Part shown: piece after piece, positions 54,426-61,992 of the stretch | How positions within the stretch are numbered: position 1 is the first letter of the stretch | Layout of the letters: every line of letters starts with the position of its first letter | From: Corallococcus sp. NCRR | Lineage (GTDB): Bacteria; Myxococcota; Myxococcia; Myxococcales; Myxococcaceae | DNA length: 64,000 bases | Assembly: GCF_026965535.1 (NCBI RefSeq) | Contig: NZ_CP114039.1 | Location: 7,130,001-7,194,000 of the forward strand | Direction of reading: 5' to 3' | Notes under the pieces: generated by a model | Told to the model about the DNA's origin: nothing | The model's database searches: none | The model's input: only the letters and a program-made list of their open reading frames with translations | Translations under genes and position numbers: made by a program

Positions 54426-55832
54426 TCAGGCGGCGTTTGTATTCGACTCCGCGGGCGGAGCCACTGGGGCCGCGGAGGTCACGGGCTGCGTCTTGCGGCG
54501 CGGGACGAAGCGGCGCCAGGAGAGCGCGTAGCCCGTGTAGACGAGGAACACGGCGCCAAAGGACGCGAGCGCCGCGATGAGCTGGCCCACCCACCCGAGC
54601 GCCTCGCCGGTGTGCAGGAAGCGCAGCCACGTGCGCAGCTTCCGTCCGCTGTTGAAGTCCGCGTAGGTCTCCGTCTTCAGCGCCTGGGCGGTGAACGGAT
54701 CCAGCGACACCGTGTTGGTGGCGAAGAGCGGCCAGCGCTCCTGCTCGCGGACGGTGAAGGCGCTGGCCTGCGGACCCTTCGGACCGCCGCGGCCTTCCGC
54801 ACGGCCTTCGCCGCGAGGACCGCCCTCACGGCGCGGGCCGCCTTCGCCCTGCGGAGCGCCCTCCGCGCGAGCCATGCGTTCGCCGCGCGGAGCGCCTTCG
54901 CCACGCGGGCCACCTTCGCCGCGCGGAGCGCCTTCGCCTCGCGGGGCGCCTTCAGGACGGCCGCCGGGGCCGCCAGCGCCCTGGGGCGTGGCCAGGCGCA
55001 GGGTGATGGCCTCCCAGGCGTTGGACTGCTTCATCACCGCCGCGAACTGCGCGTCCAGCGGCTGGGGCTGAGTCCCCGGCGCGGGCGTGGGGACGACCAC
55101 GGGCGCGGAGGCGATGGGCCCCTGCGCCGCGGGCGGCTCGTTGCCGGTGAGCGTGAAGACCAGGTTCGACGCCCACTTGTAGGAAATCACCGCGCCGGAC
55201 GCCGTCAGCACCACCAGCACGGGCAGCGACCAGAAGCCGATCACGTTGTGCCAGTTGAAGTCGCGCGCCTTGCCCTTGAGCCCGCGGCGGAACCACAGGA
55301 TGGGCCGCATGGCGCGCAGGTTCCACTTGCGCGGCCACCACAGGAACAGACCGGTGAGGCCCAGGAACAGGAACGCCAGGTTGGCCACGCCGGTGATGGA
55401 CTTGCCCACCGCGCGGCTGTCGCCCGACGCCGCGAGCCAGCGGTGCAGCTCCTCCATCGTGTGGAAGAACGAGCGCCAACCCCGCGCGCCCGGCTCACGC
55501 ACTTCACCGGTGTACGGGTGGACGTAGACGGAAGCGCCGCGCCCCAGGGCCACCGTCACCATGCTGTCCGCTTCCGGGTACAGCGTCACGCCGGAGGGAG
55601 CCACGGCGGGCTTCGCCTCCTTCACCTTCGCGAGCAGCTCCTCCATCGTCAGGCGGGGAGTCCCCTGCGCGGGAGGCGCCGCGTGCCGGGCGTCACGGTC
55701 CGCCCAGTCGACGATCTGCGACTCGAAGGCGATCGCCGCGCCCGTGAACGACATGACCCCGACCACGAGCCCCACGACGAGGCCGCTAATCAGGTGGATC
55801 CAGAAGAGAATCGAGCGGAGCTTGGGGTTCAT
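54426..55832 (-). CDS. PepSY-domain iron-uptake membrane protein (PiuB-like)
   Basis: 468 residues with four membrane helices: the first is LISGLVVGLVVGVMSFTGAA, the last FGAVFLVYTGYALSW. This is the PepSY-TM family seen beside siderophore receptors, probably reducing or transporting iron-siderophore in the inner membrane. Conserved His occur near the helices (FHTMEELHRW, NWHNVIGFW, FLHTGEAL). Residues 292-351 form an unusual Gly/Arg/Glu repeat in the periplasmic loop, not typical of the family. It follows tonB by 27 bp. Confidence 0.87.
   Translation of the reverse strand: MNPKLRSILFWIHLISGLVVGLVVGVMSFTGAAIAFESQIVDWADRDARHAAPPAQGTPRLTMEELLAKVKEAKPAVAPSGVTLYPEADSMVTVALGRGASVYVHPYTGEVREPGARGWRSFFHTMEELHRWLAASGDSRAVGKSITGVANLAFLFLGLTGLFLWWPRKWNLRAMRPILWFRRGLKGKARDFNWHNVIGFWSLPVLVVLTASGAVISYKWASNLVFTLTGNEPPAAQGPIASAPVVVPTPAPGTQPQPLDAQFAAVMKQSNAWEAITLRLATPQGAGGPGGRPEGAPRGEGAPRGEGGPRGEGAPRGERMARAEGAPQGEGGPRREGGPRGEGRAEGRGGPKGPQASAFTVREQERWPLFATNTVSLDPFTAQALKTETYADFNSGRKLRTWLRFLHTGEALGWVGQLIAALASFGAVFLVYTGYALSWRRFVPRRKTQPVTSAAPVAPPAESNTNAA
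54780..54959 (-). repeat. Low-complexity tandem repeat inside the PepSY gene
   Basis: The coding sequence contains about ten imperfect copies of an 18-base unit, translating as EGAPRG or EGGPRG variants, between residues 292 and 351. The arrangement suggests expansion by slippage or unequal crossing over. It interrupts the periplasmic domain. Confidence 0.85.
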
Positions 55833-55859
55833 GAAGGCGTCTGCGGGACTGCGAAGGGA

Positions 55860-56732
55860 CTACCTGAGAGCGAACTTCACCGGGATCACGACCTTCACGC
55901 GCACCGGCGCGCCGTCGTGCCCCAGTGCCGGCGAGAAGCGCCAGCCCGCCACGGACTCGAGCGCGGCCTCGTCCAGGCCCGGCACCGAGCGGTGGATGCG
56001 CGGCGAGCCCGGCTCCACCGTGCCGTCCGTGCCAATGACGACCATCACCATCACCACGCCGGTGATGCCATCCTCCCGGGCGCGGCGCGGATACTCCGGC
56101 TTGCCGGACAGCAGCGCCGGCAGCTTCATCACCTCGCGCGGCGTGTAGATGGGCGGCGCGGTGCCCTGCCCTCCGAGCTTGCCGCCCACGATTCCGCCCA
56201 CCACGCCACCGACGACGCCACCCACCGCGCCGTCCGGAACGCCCGGACCCGCGGGCGCCTGCGACGCGACCGCGGCCACCTCCGTCGCGGCCGGGGGCTC
56301 CTCCTGCTCCACCACCGGCTCCAGCTCCTTCACCGGCTCCGGAACCTTCGCGGGGACCACCAGCTCCCGGTGCTTGGGGCGCGGCTTCTGCACCACCGGC
56401 TTCACGGGCTGCGGGGTCGCCTGCTTCAGGGCGCCACCCCCCAGCGGAGGCGGAGGCGGCGCGTAGGCCATCAGCACCAGCTCCGGCTCCGGCTTCGTGA
56501 CCCGCGGCGGCGCCTGGGTCGACACCATCAACCCCACCGCCACCGCCACCACGTGCGCCACGGTCGCGGTCAGCAGGGCCCCGCTCCAGCGACCCCATCC
56601 CGCATCCGCCGTGGCGGTCGCGGATTGGAAGAGCCCCACCGGGCTCCGCACCGCATCCGCACGGGCGGTCACAGCCTGCGGCAGCGTCGGGGCAGCGCCC
56701 AATCCGTCGTCGAAGTTGAGAATGGTTCGCAT
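55860..56732 (-). CDS. tonB: TonB-family energy transducer
   Basis: 290 residues from ATG 56732. The layout is that of TonB: a long cytosolic start, one membrane anchor (ALLTATVAHVVAVAVGLMV), a Pro-rich periplasmic spacer (YAPPPPPLGGG, then KPVVQKPRPKH), a Gly/Val repeat (VGGVVGGVVGGIVGG), and a C-terminal TonB domain (YPRRAREDGITGVVMVMVVI, FSPALGHDG). It transmits proton-motive energy to the receptor encoded downstream. It is first in the leftward iron cluster. Confidence 0.92.
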   Translation of the reverse strand: MRTILNFDDGLGAAPTLPQAVTARADAVRSPVGLFQSATATADAGWGRWSGALLTATVAHVVAVAVGLMVSTQAPPRVTKPEPELVLMAYAPPPPPLGGGALKQATPQPVKPVVQKPRPKHRELVVPAKVPEPVKELEPVVEQEEPPAATEVAAVASQAPAGPGVPDGAVGGVVGGVVGGIVGGKLGGQGTAPPIYTPREVMKLPALLSGKPEYPRRAREDGITGVVMVMVVIGTDGTVEPGSPRIHRSVPGLDEAALESVAGWRFSPALGHDGAPVRVKVVIPVKFALR

Positions 56733-56746
56733 TTTCGGTTGCCGCA

Positions 56747-56760
56747 AGGGGATATCCCCT
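56747..56760. promoter_or_regulatory. 14-bp palindrome at the tonB start
   Basis: AGGGGATATCCCCT is perfectly self-complementary and lies 14 bp upstream of the tonB ATG. It could be an operator or a small hairpin in the leader. It does not match a Fur box. Confidence 0.45.
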
Positions 56761-56952
56761 GGGGGGTGGCAACGTCAATCTGGTGCGATGCTGAAATCAT
56801 CCCTGCGCGTCGTCACGCGACAGTTTCGCGGCCAAGGGCGCGATTTTCCGAGGTGCGTGGGAACCCAGCTGCGTATAAAGGCCTTCCGCTGACCCGTAAT
56901 TTGTCGTCGCCCGACTGTCGCATCGGGTGCGACACGCTTAACCCCCCCACCC

Positions 56953-57444
56953 ATGACGCCGGTCCGTTCCCACACCGGGCGTGAAGCCCCCCGCGAGTTC
57001 AGGTTCGCCCTGATGGCGGTCGTGTGCGCGGCGGTGCTGGCCGGGTGGCTGGGGATGTTGGGGCTGTCCCCGGCGCCCTTCACCGGAGCTCCAGCGGGAG
57101 CCCCACGGCAGGCCACGGCGTCCCGGACGCCCGGACTGTCGAGCACGTCTTCCAGCCCGAAGCTGGGGTGGGAGGAAGCGGGGCTGCTGCATGGCTCGCA
57201 CGTAGGCGCGCCGCGTGCGGGCTCGCGCGATCAGGTGGAGGGAGCGGGCGCCGGCCTCCGTCCCCAGACCCCCTTCACGCCCCGGCCGGACACGCTGCGT
57301 GCGATCCTCGCGCGCCATGACGCGCGGATGCTGGCGCGTGCCGAGGGCCTGCTTGCCCGCGCGCTGCCCTCCAGACTCACGCCGCTGGCGGACCGTCCCC
57401 GGACGGTGAACTGCCCGGCGCAGGGTCCACCGGTCCAGGGCTGA
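56953..57444 (+). CDS. Hypothetical membrane-anchored protein
   Basis: 163 residues. One N-terminal membrane helix (FALMAVVCAAVLAGWLGML) after a basic start, then a Ser/Pro/Gly-rich linker and a basic helix (TLRAILARHDARMLARAEGL). No clear ribosome-binding site. It looks coding by codon bias, but no family was recognised. Confidence 0.55.
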   Translation: MTPVRSHTGREAPREFRFALMAVVCAAVLAGWLGMLGLSPAPFTGAPAGAPRQATASRTPGLSSTSSSPKLGWEEAGLLHGSHVGAPRAGSRDQVEGAGAGLRPQTPFTPRPDTLRAILARHDARMLARAEGLLARALPSRLTPLADRPRTVNCPAQGPPVQG

Positions 57445-57592
57445 GCGGTTCCTTCGTCCCCTCTTCTTTCGTGGGCCCGTGCCCATCTTCCGCCCCGGTG
57501 TGACCCCTGGGGCCCAGGCGGGCAGGCCGTTCCCACTCCACAACCCTTTCAGCACGCGGTGCGCTGCTCGCGGCCGCGCGAGATTTTCTTTC

Positions 57593-57754
57593 ATGTCCGC
57601 ATCCCCTTCCCCCGAACCCACCTCTTCCCCTCCGCAGCAGCCCCAGCAGGGCGGCGCCACCCACGACCAGTGGCAGGGCGCGCGCCTGTTGTGGAGCGGA
57701 CTGCTGTGCCTGCTCATCATCGTCGGCGCCGTTGCCCTCGAGCGATGCAGCTGA
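57593..57754 (+). CDS. Small single-helix membrane protein (53 aa)
   Basis: A Pro/Gln/Ser-rich start (MSASPSPEPTSSPPQQPQQ) leads to one membrane helix (LLWSGLLCLLIIVGAVAL) and a short ending ERCS. Small proteins of this kind are common in myxobacteria; function unknown. Lies upstream of the antiporter on the same strand. Confidence 0.5.
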   Translation: MSASPSPEPTSSPPQQPQQGGATHDQWQGARLLWSGLLCLLIIVGAVALERCS

Positions 57755-57840
57755 GTCCGCCCTAACTTCCAGTGGATCCGGCCCCGCGCGGAGCGGGCGG
57801 GGCCGGTCATCGCGAGCCCATCACCTCCAGAGGCGCCCCC

Positions 57841-59898
57841 ATGCACGACGCCCACGCGTTCCTCCAAGCCCTCGCCACCGTCCTATGTGTCGCGGCGGTC
57901 ACCACGGTCCTCTTCCAGCGCCTGCGCCAGCCGGTGGTGCTGGGCTACATCCTCGCGGGCTTCATCATCGGGCCTCACGTCCCCATCCCATTGGTGGCGG
58001 ACCCTGGCATCGTGCAGACGCTGTCGGAGCTGGGCGTCATCCTGCTGATGTTCTCCCTGGGGCTGGAGTTCAGCCTGCGGCGGCTGTTCCAGGTGGGGCC
58101 CACCGCGGGGCTCACCGCCGTCATCCAGTGCAGCGTGATGGTGTGGCTGGGCTTCATCATCGGCCGCGCCTTTGGCTGGACGATGCTGGAGAGCCTGTTC
58201 ACCGGCTGCTGCATCGCCATCTCCAGCACCACCATCATCGCCAAGGCGTTCGACGAGCAGAACATTAGGGGCGCGCTGCGCGGCATCGTGGTGGGCATCC
58301 TCATCGTGGAGGACCTCATCGGCATCCTGCTGATGGCCATGCTCACCGCGGTGTCCAGCGGCACCGGCATGTCCGCCGGGGACCTGGCGTACACCGTGGG
58401 CCGGCTGGCCGCGTTCCTCGTGGGCCTGGTCGCCATCGGCCTGTTCGTCGTGCCCCGGTTGATGCGCTACATCACGAAGCTCCAGCGGCCGGAGACGACG
58501 CTCGTCACCAGCGTGGGCATCTGCTTCGCGGGCGCGCTGCTGGCGCAGACGTTCGGCTACTCGGTGGCGCTGGGCGCGTTCCTCGCGGGCTCGCTGGTGG
58601 CGGAGTCCGGCGAGGGCAAGGAGATTGAACACCTGGTGCAGCCGGTGCGCGACCTGTTCGGCGCGGTGTTCTTCGTGTCGGTGGGCATGCTGATCGATCC
58701 GGCGCTCATCCGCGAGCACTGGCTGGCCATCGCGGTGCTCACCGCCGTGGTCGTCCTGGGGAAGATCCTCAGCGTGTCGCTGGGCGCGTTCTTCACGGGC
58801 AACGGCACGCGCACGTCCGTGCAGGCGGGCCTGAGCCTGTCCCAGATTGGCGAGTTCTCCTTCATCATCGCGGGCCTGGGCCTGTCCCTGAAGGCCACGG
58901 GCACGTTCCTCTACCCGGTGGCGGTGGCCGTGTCCGCCATCACCACGTTGACGACGCCGTGGCTCATCCGCGCGTCCGGCCCCATCGCCAACTGGGTGGA
59001 CCGCAAGCTGCCTGCGCCGCTGCAGACGTTCGCGTCGCTGTACGGCAGCTGGGTGGAGAACCTGCGCACGTCGCCGCGCCAGAAGACGGTGGGCGCGCGC
59101 GTGCGGCGCATGGCGCTGCTGATGCTGCTGGACGCGGCGTTCATCACCATCATCGTCATTGGCACGTCCGTGCTGCTGCCGCAGGTGACGGAGTTCATCG
59201 ACGAGCGCATGGGCTGGGGCAAGACGCTGACGCCGTGGATCGTCATCGGCCTGGCCACGGCGCTGGCCCTGCCCTTCTGCGTGGGCATCGTGCGGATGGG
59301 GCGGCGGCTGGGCGTGGTGCTGGCGGAGGGCGCGCTGCCGGCGGCGGCGAACGGCAAGGTGGACCTGGCGGCGGCGCCCCGGCGGGTGCTGGTGGTGGCG
59401 CTCCAGTTGGCCAGCGTCTTCATGGTGGGCGTGCCGGTGCTGGCCATCACCCAGCCGTTCCTCCCCGGCGTGCCGGGCGCGGTGCTGCTGCTGGTGTCCC
59501 TGGGTGTGATGGGCTTCGCCTTCTGGAAGAGCGCCACGAACCTGCAGGGACACATGCGCGCGGGCGCGCAGGTCATCGTGGAGGCGCTCGCGGCCCAGTC
59601 CCACGCCAAGGGCGACGAGGACGAGCCGGCACCGGACGTGCTGCACGGCGTGCGTCAGATGCTGCCCGGCATTGGCGAACCGGAGTCGGTGGCGCTCGGC
59701 GCGTCCAGCGCGGCGGTGGGCCGCACCCTGGCGGAGCTCAACCTGCGCGGTATGACGGGGGCCACGGTGCTGGCCATCCGGCGGGGCGACGCGGGCGTGC
59801 TGGTGCCCACCGCGCAGGAGGTGCTGCGCGCGGGTGACATCCTCGCGCTCGCGGGGACGCACGAGGCCATCGACGCGGCGAAGGGCGTGCTCGGCTGA
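57841..59898 (+). CDS. CPA2-family cation:proton antiporter with regulatory C-terminal domain
   Basis: 685 residues from ATG 57841. Twelve or so N-terminal membrane helices with the CPA2 motifs: GYILAGFIIGPHVP, SLGLEFSLRRL, VEDLIGILLMAML (ion-binding Asp) and LSLSQIGEFSFIIAGLG. A second membrane region (about 455-590) follows, and the last ~75 residues form a TrkA-C/RCK_C domain (AAVGRTLAELNLRGMTGATV, VLRAGDILALAGT). This is the KefB/RosB-like group, moving K+ or Na+ against H+. The C-terminal domain probably senses a nucleotide or ion. Confidence 0.9.
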   Translation: MHDAHAFLQALATVLCVAAVTTVLFQRLRQPVVLGYILAGFIIGPHVPIPLVADPGIVQTLSELGVILLMFSLGLEFSLRRLFQVGPTAGLTAVIQCSVMVWLGFIIGRAFGWTMLESLFTGCCIAISSTTIIAKAFDEQNIRGALRGIVVGILIVEDLIGILLMAMLTAVSSGTGMSAGDLAYTVGRLAAFLVGLVAIGLFVVPRLMRYITKLQRPETTLVTSVGICFAGALLAQTFGYSVALGAFLAGSLVAESGEGKEIEHLVQPVRDLFGAVFFVSVGMLIDPALIREHWLAIAVLTAVVVLGKILSVSLGAFFTGNGTRTSVQAGLSLSQIGEFSFIIAGLGLSLKATGTFLYPVAVAVSAITTLTTPWLIRASGPIANWVDRKLPAPLQTFASLYGSWVENLRTSPRQKTVGARVRRMALLMLLDAAFITIIVIGTSVLLPQVTEFIDERMGWGKTLTPWIVIGLATALALPFCVGIVRMGRRLGVVLAEGALPAAANGKVDLAAAPRRVLVVALQLASVFMVGVPVLAITQPFLPGVPGAVLLLVSLGVMGFAFWKSATNLQGHMRAGAQVIVEALAAQSHAKGDEDEPAPDVLHGVRQMLPGIGEPESVALGASSAAVGRTLAELNLRGMTGATVLAIRRGDAGVLVPTAQEVLRAGDILALAGTHEAIDAAKGVLG

Positions 59899-59982
59899 GG
59901 CGGGCCACCGGATGCAATGGGGGGCGCGGCCGTCCGTAGCAAGGGCATGCCGCTCCCCTTCCGCGTCCCGGAGGTCTCCGCC

Positions 59983-60528
59983 ATGCGCCGCCCGCTCCTC
60001 CCCACCCTGTTGCTCGCCTGTTCGCTGGCCGTGCCCGCCCTGGCGGCCGAACCGGCGAAGAAGCCGGCCAAGGCCCCCGCCAAGACCATCTGCGTCAACG
60101 TCAAGGACGGGAGCAAGGCGGTCCAGGGGACGAACCTGGTCATCGAGCCCGGGGAGAAGATCAAGGACGCGGTCGCCGTGGACGGCGACGTCATCGTGAA
60201 GAAGGGCGCCGTGGTGGACAACGACGTGGCCGCCATCCGGGGCCGCGTCATCCTGGAGCCCGGCGCCAAGGTGAAGGGCGACGTGGTGTCCATCGGCGGC
60301 GAGGTGCGGGTGCCCGCGGGCGCGCACGTCGACGGGGACGTGACGGCGCTGGGTGGCAGGCTCGTCCTGGACAAGAAGGAGGACGTGGGCGGTGAGCAGA
60401 ACTCCCTGTCCCTGGTGTTCAACGGCGACGACCTGGTGAAGGAGTTCATCGGCAAGGCGCTCGACGAGGATGCGGGCAAGTGCCACATCCTCGACGACGA
60501 CGATGACGACGGCGACAAGGACGTCTGA
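59983..60528 (+). CDS. Secreted polymer-forming (bactofilin-like repeat) protein
   Basis: 181 residues from ATG 59983, preceded by GGAGGT. A signal peptide (LLPTLLLACSLAVPALAAEP), a Lys/Ala/Pro linker, then five or six beta-helix turns of the type AVDGDVIVKKGAVVDNDVAA. The end is very acidic (LDDDDDDGDKD). The repeats are like those of the protein at 43975-45507. The acidic tail may bind divalent metal. Role unknown, probably envelope-associated. Confidence 0.78.
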   Translation: MRRPLLPTLLLACSLAVPALAAEPAKKPAKAPAKTICVNVKDGSKAVQGTNLVIEPGEKIKDAVAVDGDVIVKKGAVVDNDVAAIRGRVILEPGAKVKGDVVSIGGEVRVPAGAHVDGDVTALGGRLVLDKKEDVGGEQNSLSLVFNGDDLVKEFIGKALDEDAGKCHILDDDDDDGDKDV

Positions 60529-60558
60529 GCCGTCCTTGCGCGCGTCAGGCGGCCCCCG

Positions 60559-61212
60559 TCACTTCCATTCTGGCGGGGGCTTGCGCGTGGCGCGGCGGCG
60601 CGAGCGGGGTTGCAGGTGCACCTCGTCCCCCCGGCAGACGCGCACGCGCAGGAAGCGCTGGAGCTGATCCAGGGCCAGGTCGTGGTCCTTGTCGCTCTCC
60701 GCGCAGCAGCAGTCGCTGAGCACGGTGATCTTGTACTCGTGCATGTGCGCGTCGTGGGCGCTGAAGAAGACGCACAGGTTGGTGGCGATGCCCGCGAGCA
60801 GCAGCTTCTTCGTGCCCAGGTGCTCCAGCAGGGGCACCAGCGACGTGGCGAAGAAGGCCGAGTGCTTGGGCTTGAGGATGAAGTAGTCGTCCGGCTGGGG
60901 CTTGAGCGCGCGGGCGACGCGCTGGCCCCGGCTGTCCCGCCGGGTGCAGTGCTTGTAGACGTCCGTGAAGCTGCTGCGCCACAGGTCGAAGTTGTCGTTG
61001 ACGTAGATGACCGGGACGCCCGCCTTGCGCATCCGCTCCGCGAAGGGGCCCAGGCGCTCCACCATGCGCAGCGCCCAGGGCAGGACGTTCTCCCCGCCGG
61101 GGAACTCCAGGTCATTGATGACGTCGATGATGAGCAACGCGGTGTCATGCCGCCGCTCGTGCGGCGTGCGCGTCTGCTTCCGGACCGCCTGGCGCGGCTT
61201 CGCCACGTCCAC
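60559..61212 (-). CDS. Isochorismatase-family cysteine hydrolase
   Basis: 217 residues with the Asp-Lys-Cys triad of the family: D30 in LIIDVINDLE, K116 in LKPKHSAF and C147 in GIATNLCVFF. Members hydrolyse amide bonds (nicotinamide, ureidoacrylate) or vinyl ethers. There is no linked pathway gene. The last ~20 residues are Arg/Lys-rich and beyond the usual end. Confidence 0.9.
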   Translation of the reverse strand: MDVAKPRQAVRKQTRTPHERRHDTALLIIDVINDLEFPGGENVLPWALRMVERLGPFAERMRKAGVPVIYVNDNFDLWRSSFTDVYKHCTRRDSRGQRVARALKPQPDDYFILKPKHSAFFATSLVPLLEHLGTKKLLLAGIATNLCVFFSAHDAHMHEYKITVLSDCCCAESDKDHDLALDQLQRFLRVRVCRGDEVHLQPRSRRRATRKPPPEWK

Positions 61213-61486
61213 CTCCCCGTGGCGGAACGCTAATCATCCGCGAGCGGGAGGCGGAGCCCCTGGGGGCCGCTTCGTTGGCCGCCAACATCTTCCACCTGGA
61301 GAATTGCCGCCCCTGCCCTCGACGCCCAACTTCACTCCCGGGGAGGCACGAATGGCTTCACCCGCGAGCTTCCCGACGTGCAGGCGCTCGAAAGCGGCAC
61401 CTTGCGTGGCGCCACCTCCAGGCACCGCGCCTCTCCCGGATGCGAGCGGGCGCGCGCATCGCCTGGGCGCGGAGGGAGGACGGTTC

Positions 61487-61981
61487 GTGAGCACGCAAGG
61501 CACTCCACCCCCAGGCGGAAGGCTGCACTTCGCCATCAAGAAGTTCGAGCGCGGCATCGTCGTCACGGTCGTCGTGATGATGATGGTCGTCGTCGCGCTT
61601 GCCACCCTCGAGCTGGGGTGGATCATCGCCCAGGACATCATCACCCCGCCCGTGCTCATCCTGGAGGTGGATGAACTGCTGGAGATTTTTGGTTTCGTTC
61701 TCCTCATCCTCATTGGCGTGGAGTTGCTGGAGACCATCAAGGCGTACCTGCGCGACAACGTCGTGCACGTTGAAATCGTCCTGGAGGTCGCGCTCATCGC
61801 CATCGCCCGGAAGGTCATCGTTCTGGACCTGTCGAAGTATGACGGCGTCAGCGTGCTGGCCGTGGCGGCGCTCATCATCGCGCTCGCAGTGGCGTTTTCC
61901 CTCAGGGCGCGGCGCGGGTCCGCCCGCCGCCGTCAAGGAAGAAGCCCCCCAACCGGGCAGCAGGCCGGGAGGCATTCCTGA
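61487..61981 (+). CDS. PsiE-like phosphate-starvation-inducible membrane protein
   Basis: 164 residues from GTG 61487, preceded by GGAGGGAGG. Four membrane helices: IVVTVVVMMMVVVALATLEL, then IFGFVLLILIGVELLETIKAY, HVEIVLEVALIAIARKVIVL, and VLAVAALIIALAVAFSL. The pattern LLETIKAYL...HVEIVL...ARKVIVLD is the PsiE signature. The longer upstream frame is not coding-like. The C-terminal tail is basic. No PHO box was identified. Confidence 0.82.
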   Translation: MSTQGTPPPGGRLHFAIKKFERGIVVTVVVMMMVVVALATLELGWIIAQDIITPPVLILEVDELLEIFGFVLLILIGVELLETIKAYLRDNVVHVEIVLEVALIAIARKVIVLDLSKYDGVSVLAVAALIIALAVAFSLRARRGSARRRQGRSPPTGQQAGRHS

Positions 61982-61992
61982 CGACAGCAGGG

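Noticed and set aside
57883..60486. 867-codon open frame on the - strand
   Set aside because: Antisense to the antiporter and polymer-forming protein; composition (His/Arg/Gln/Asp) is that of a shadow.
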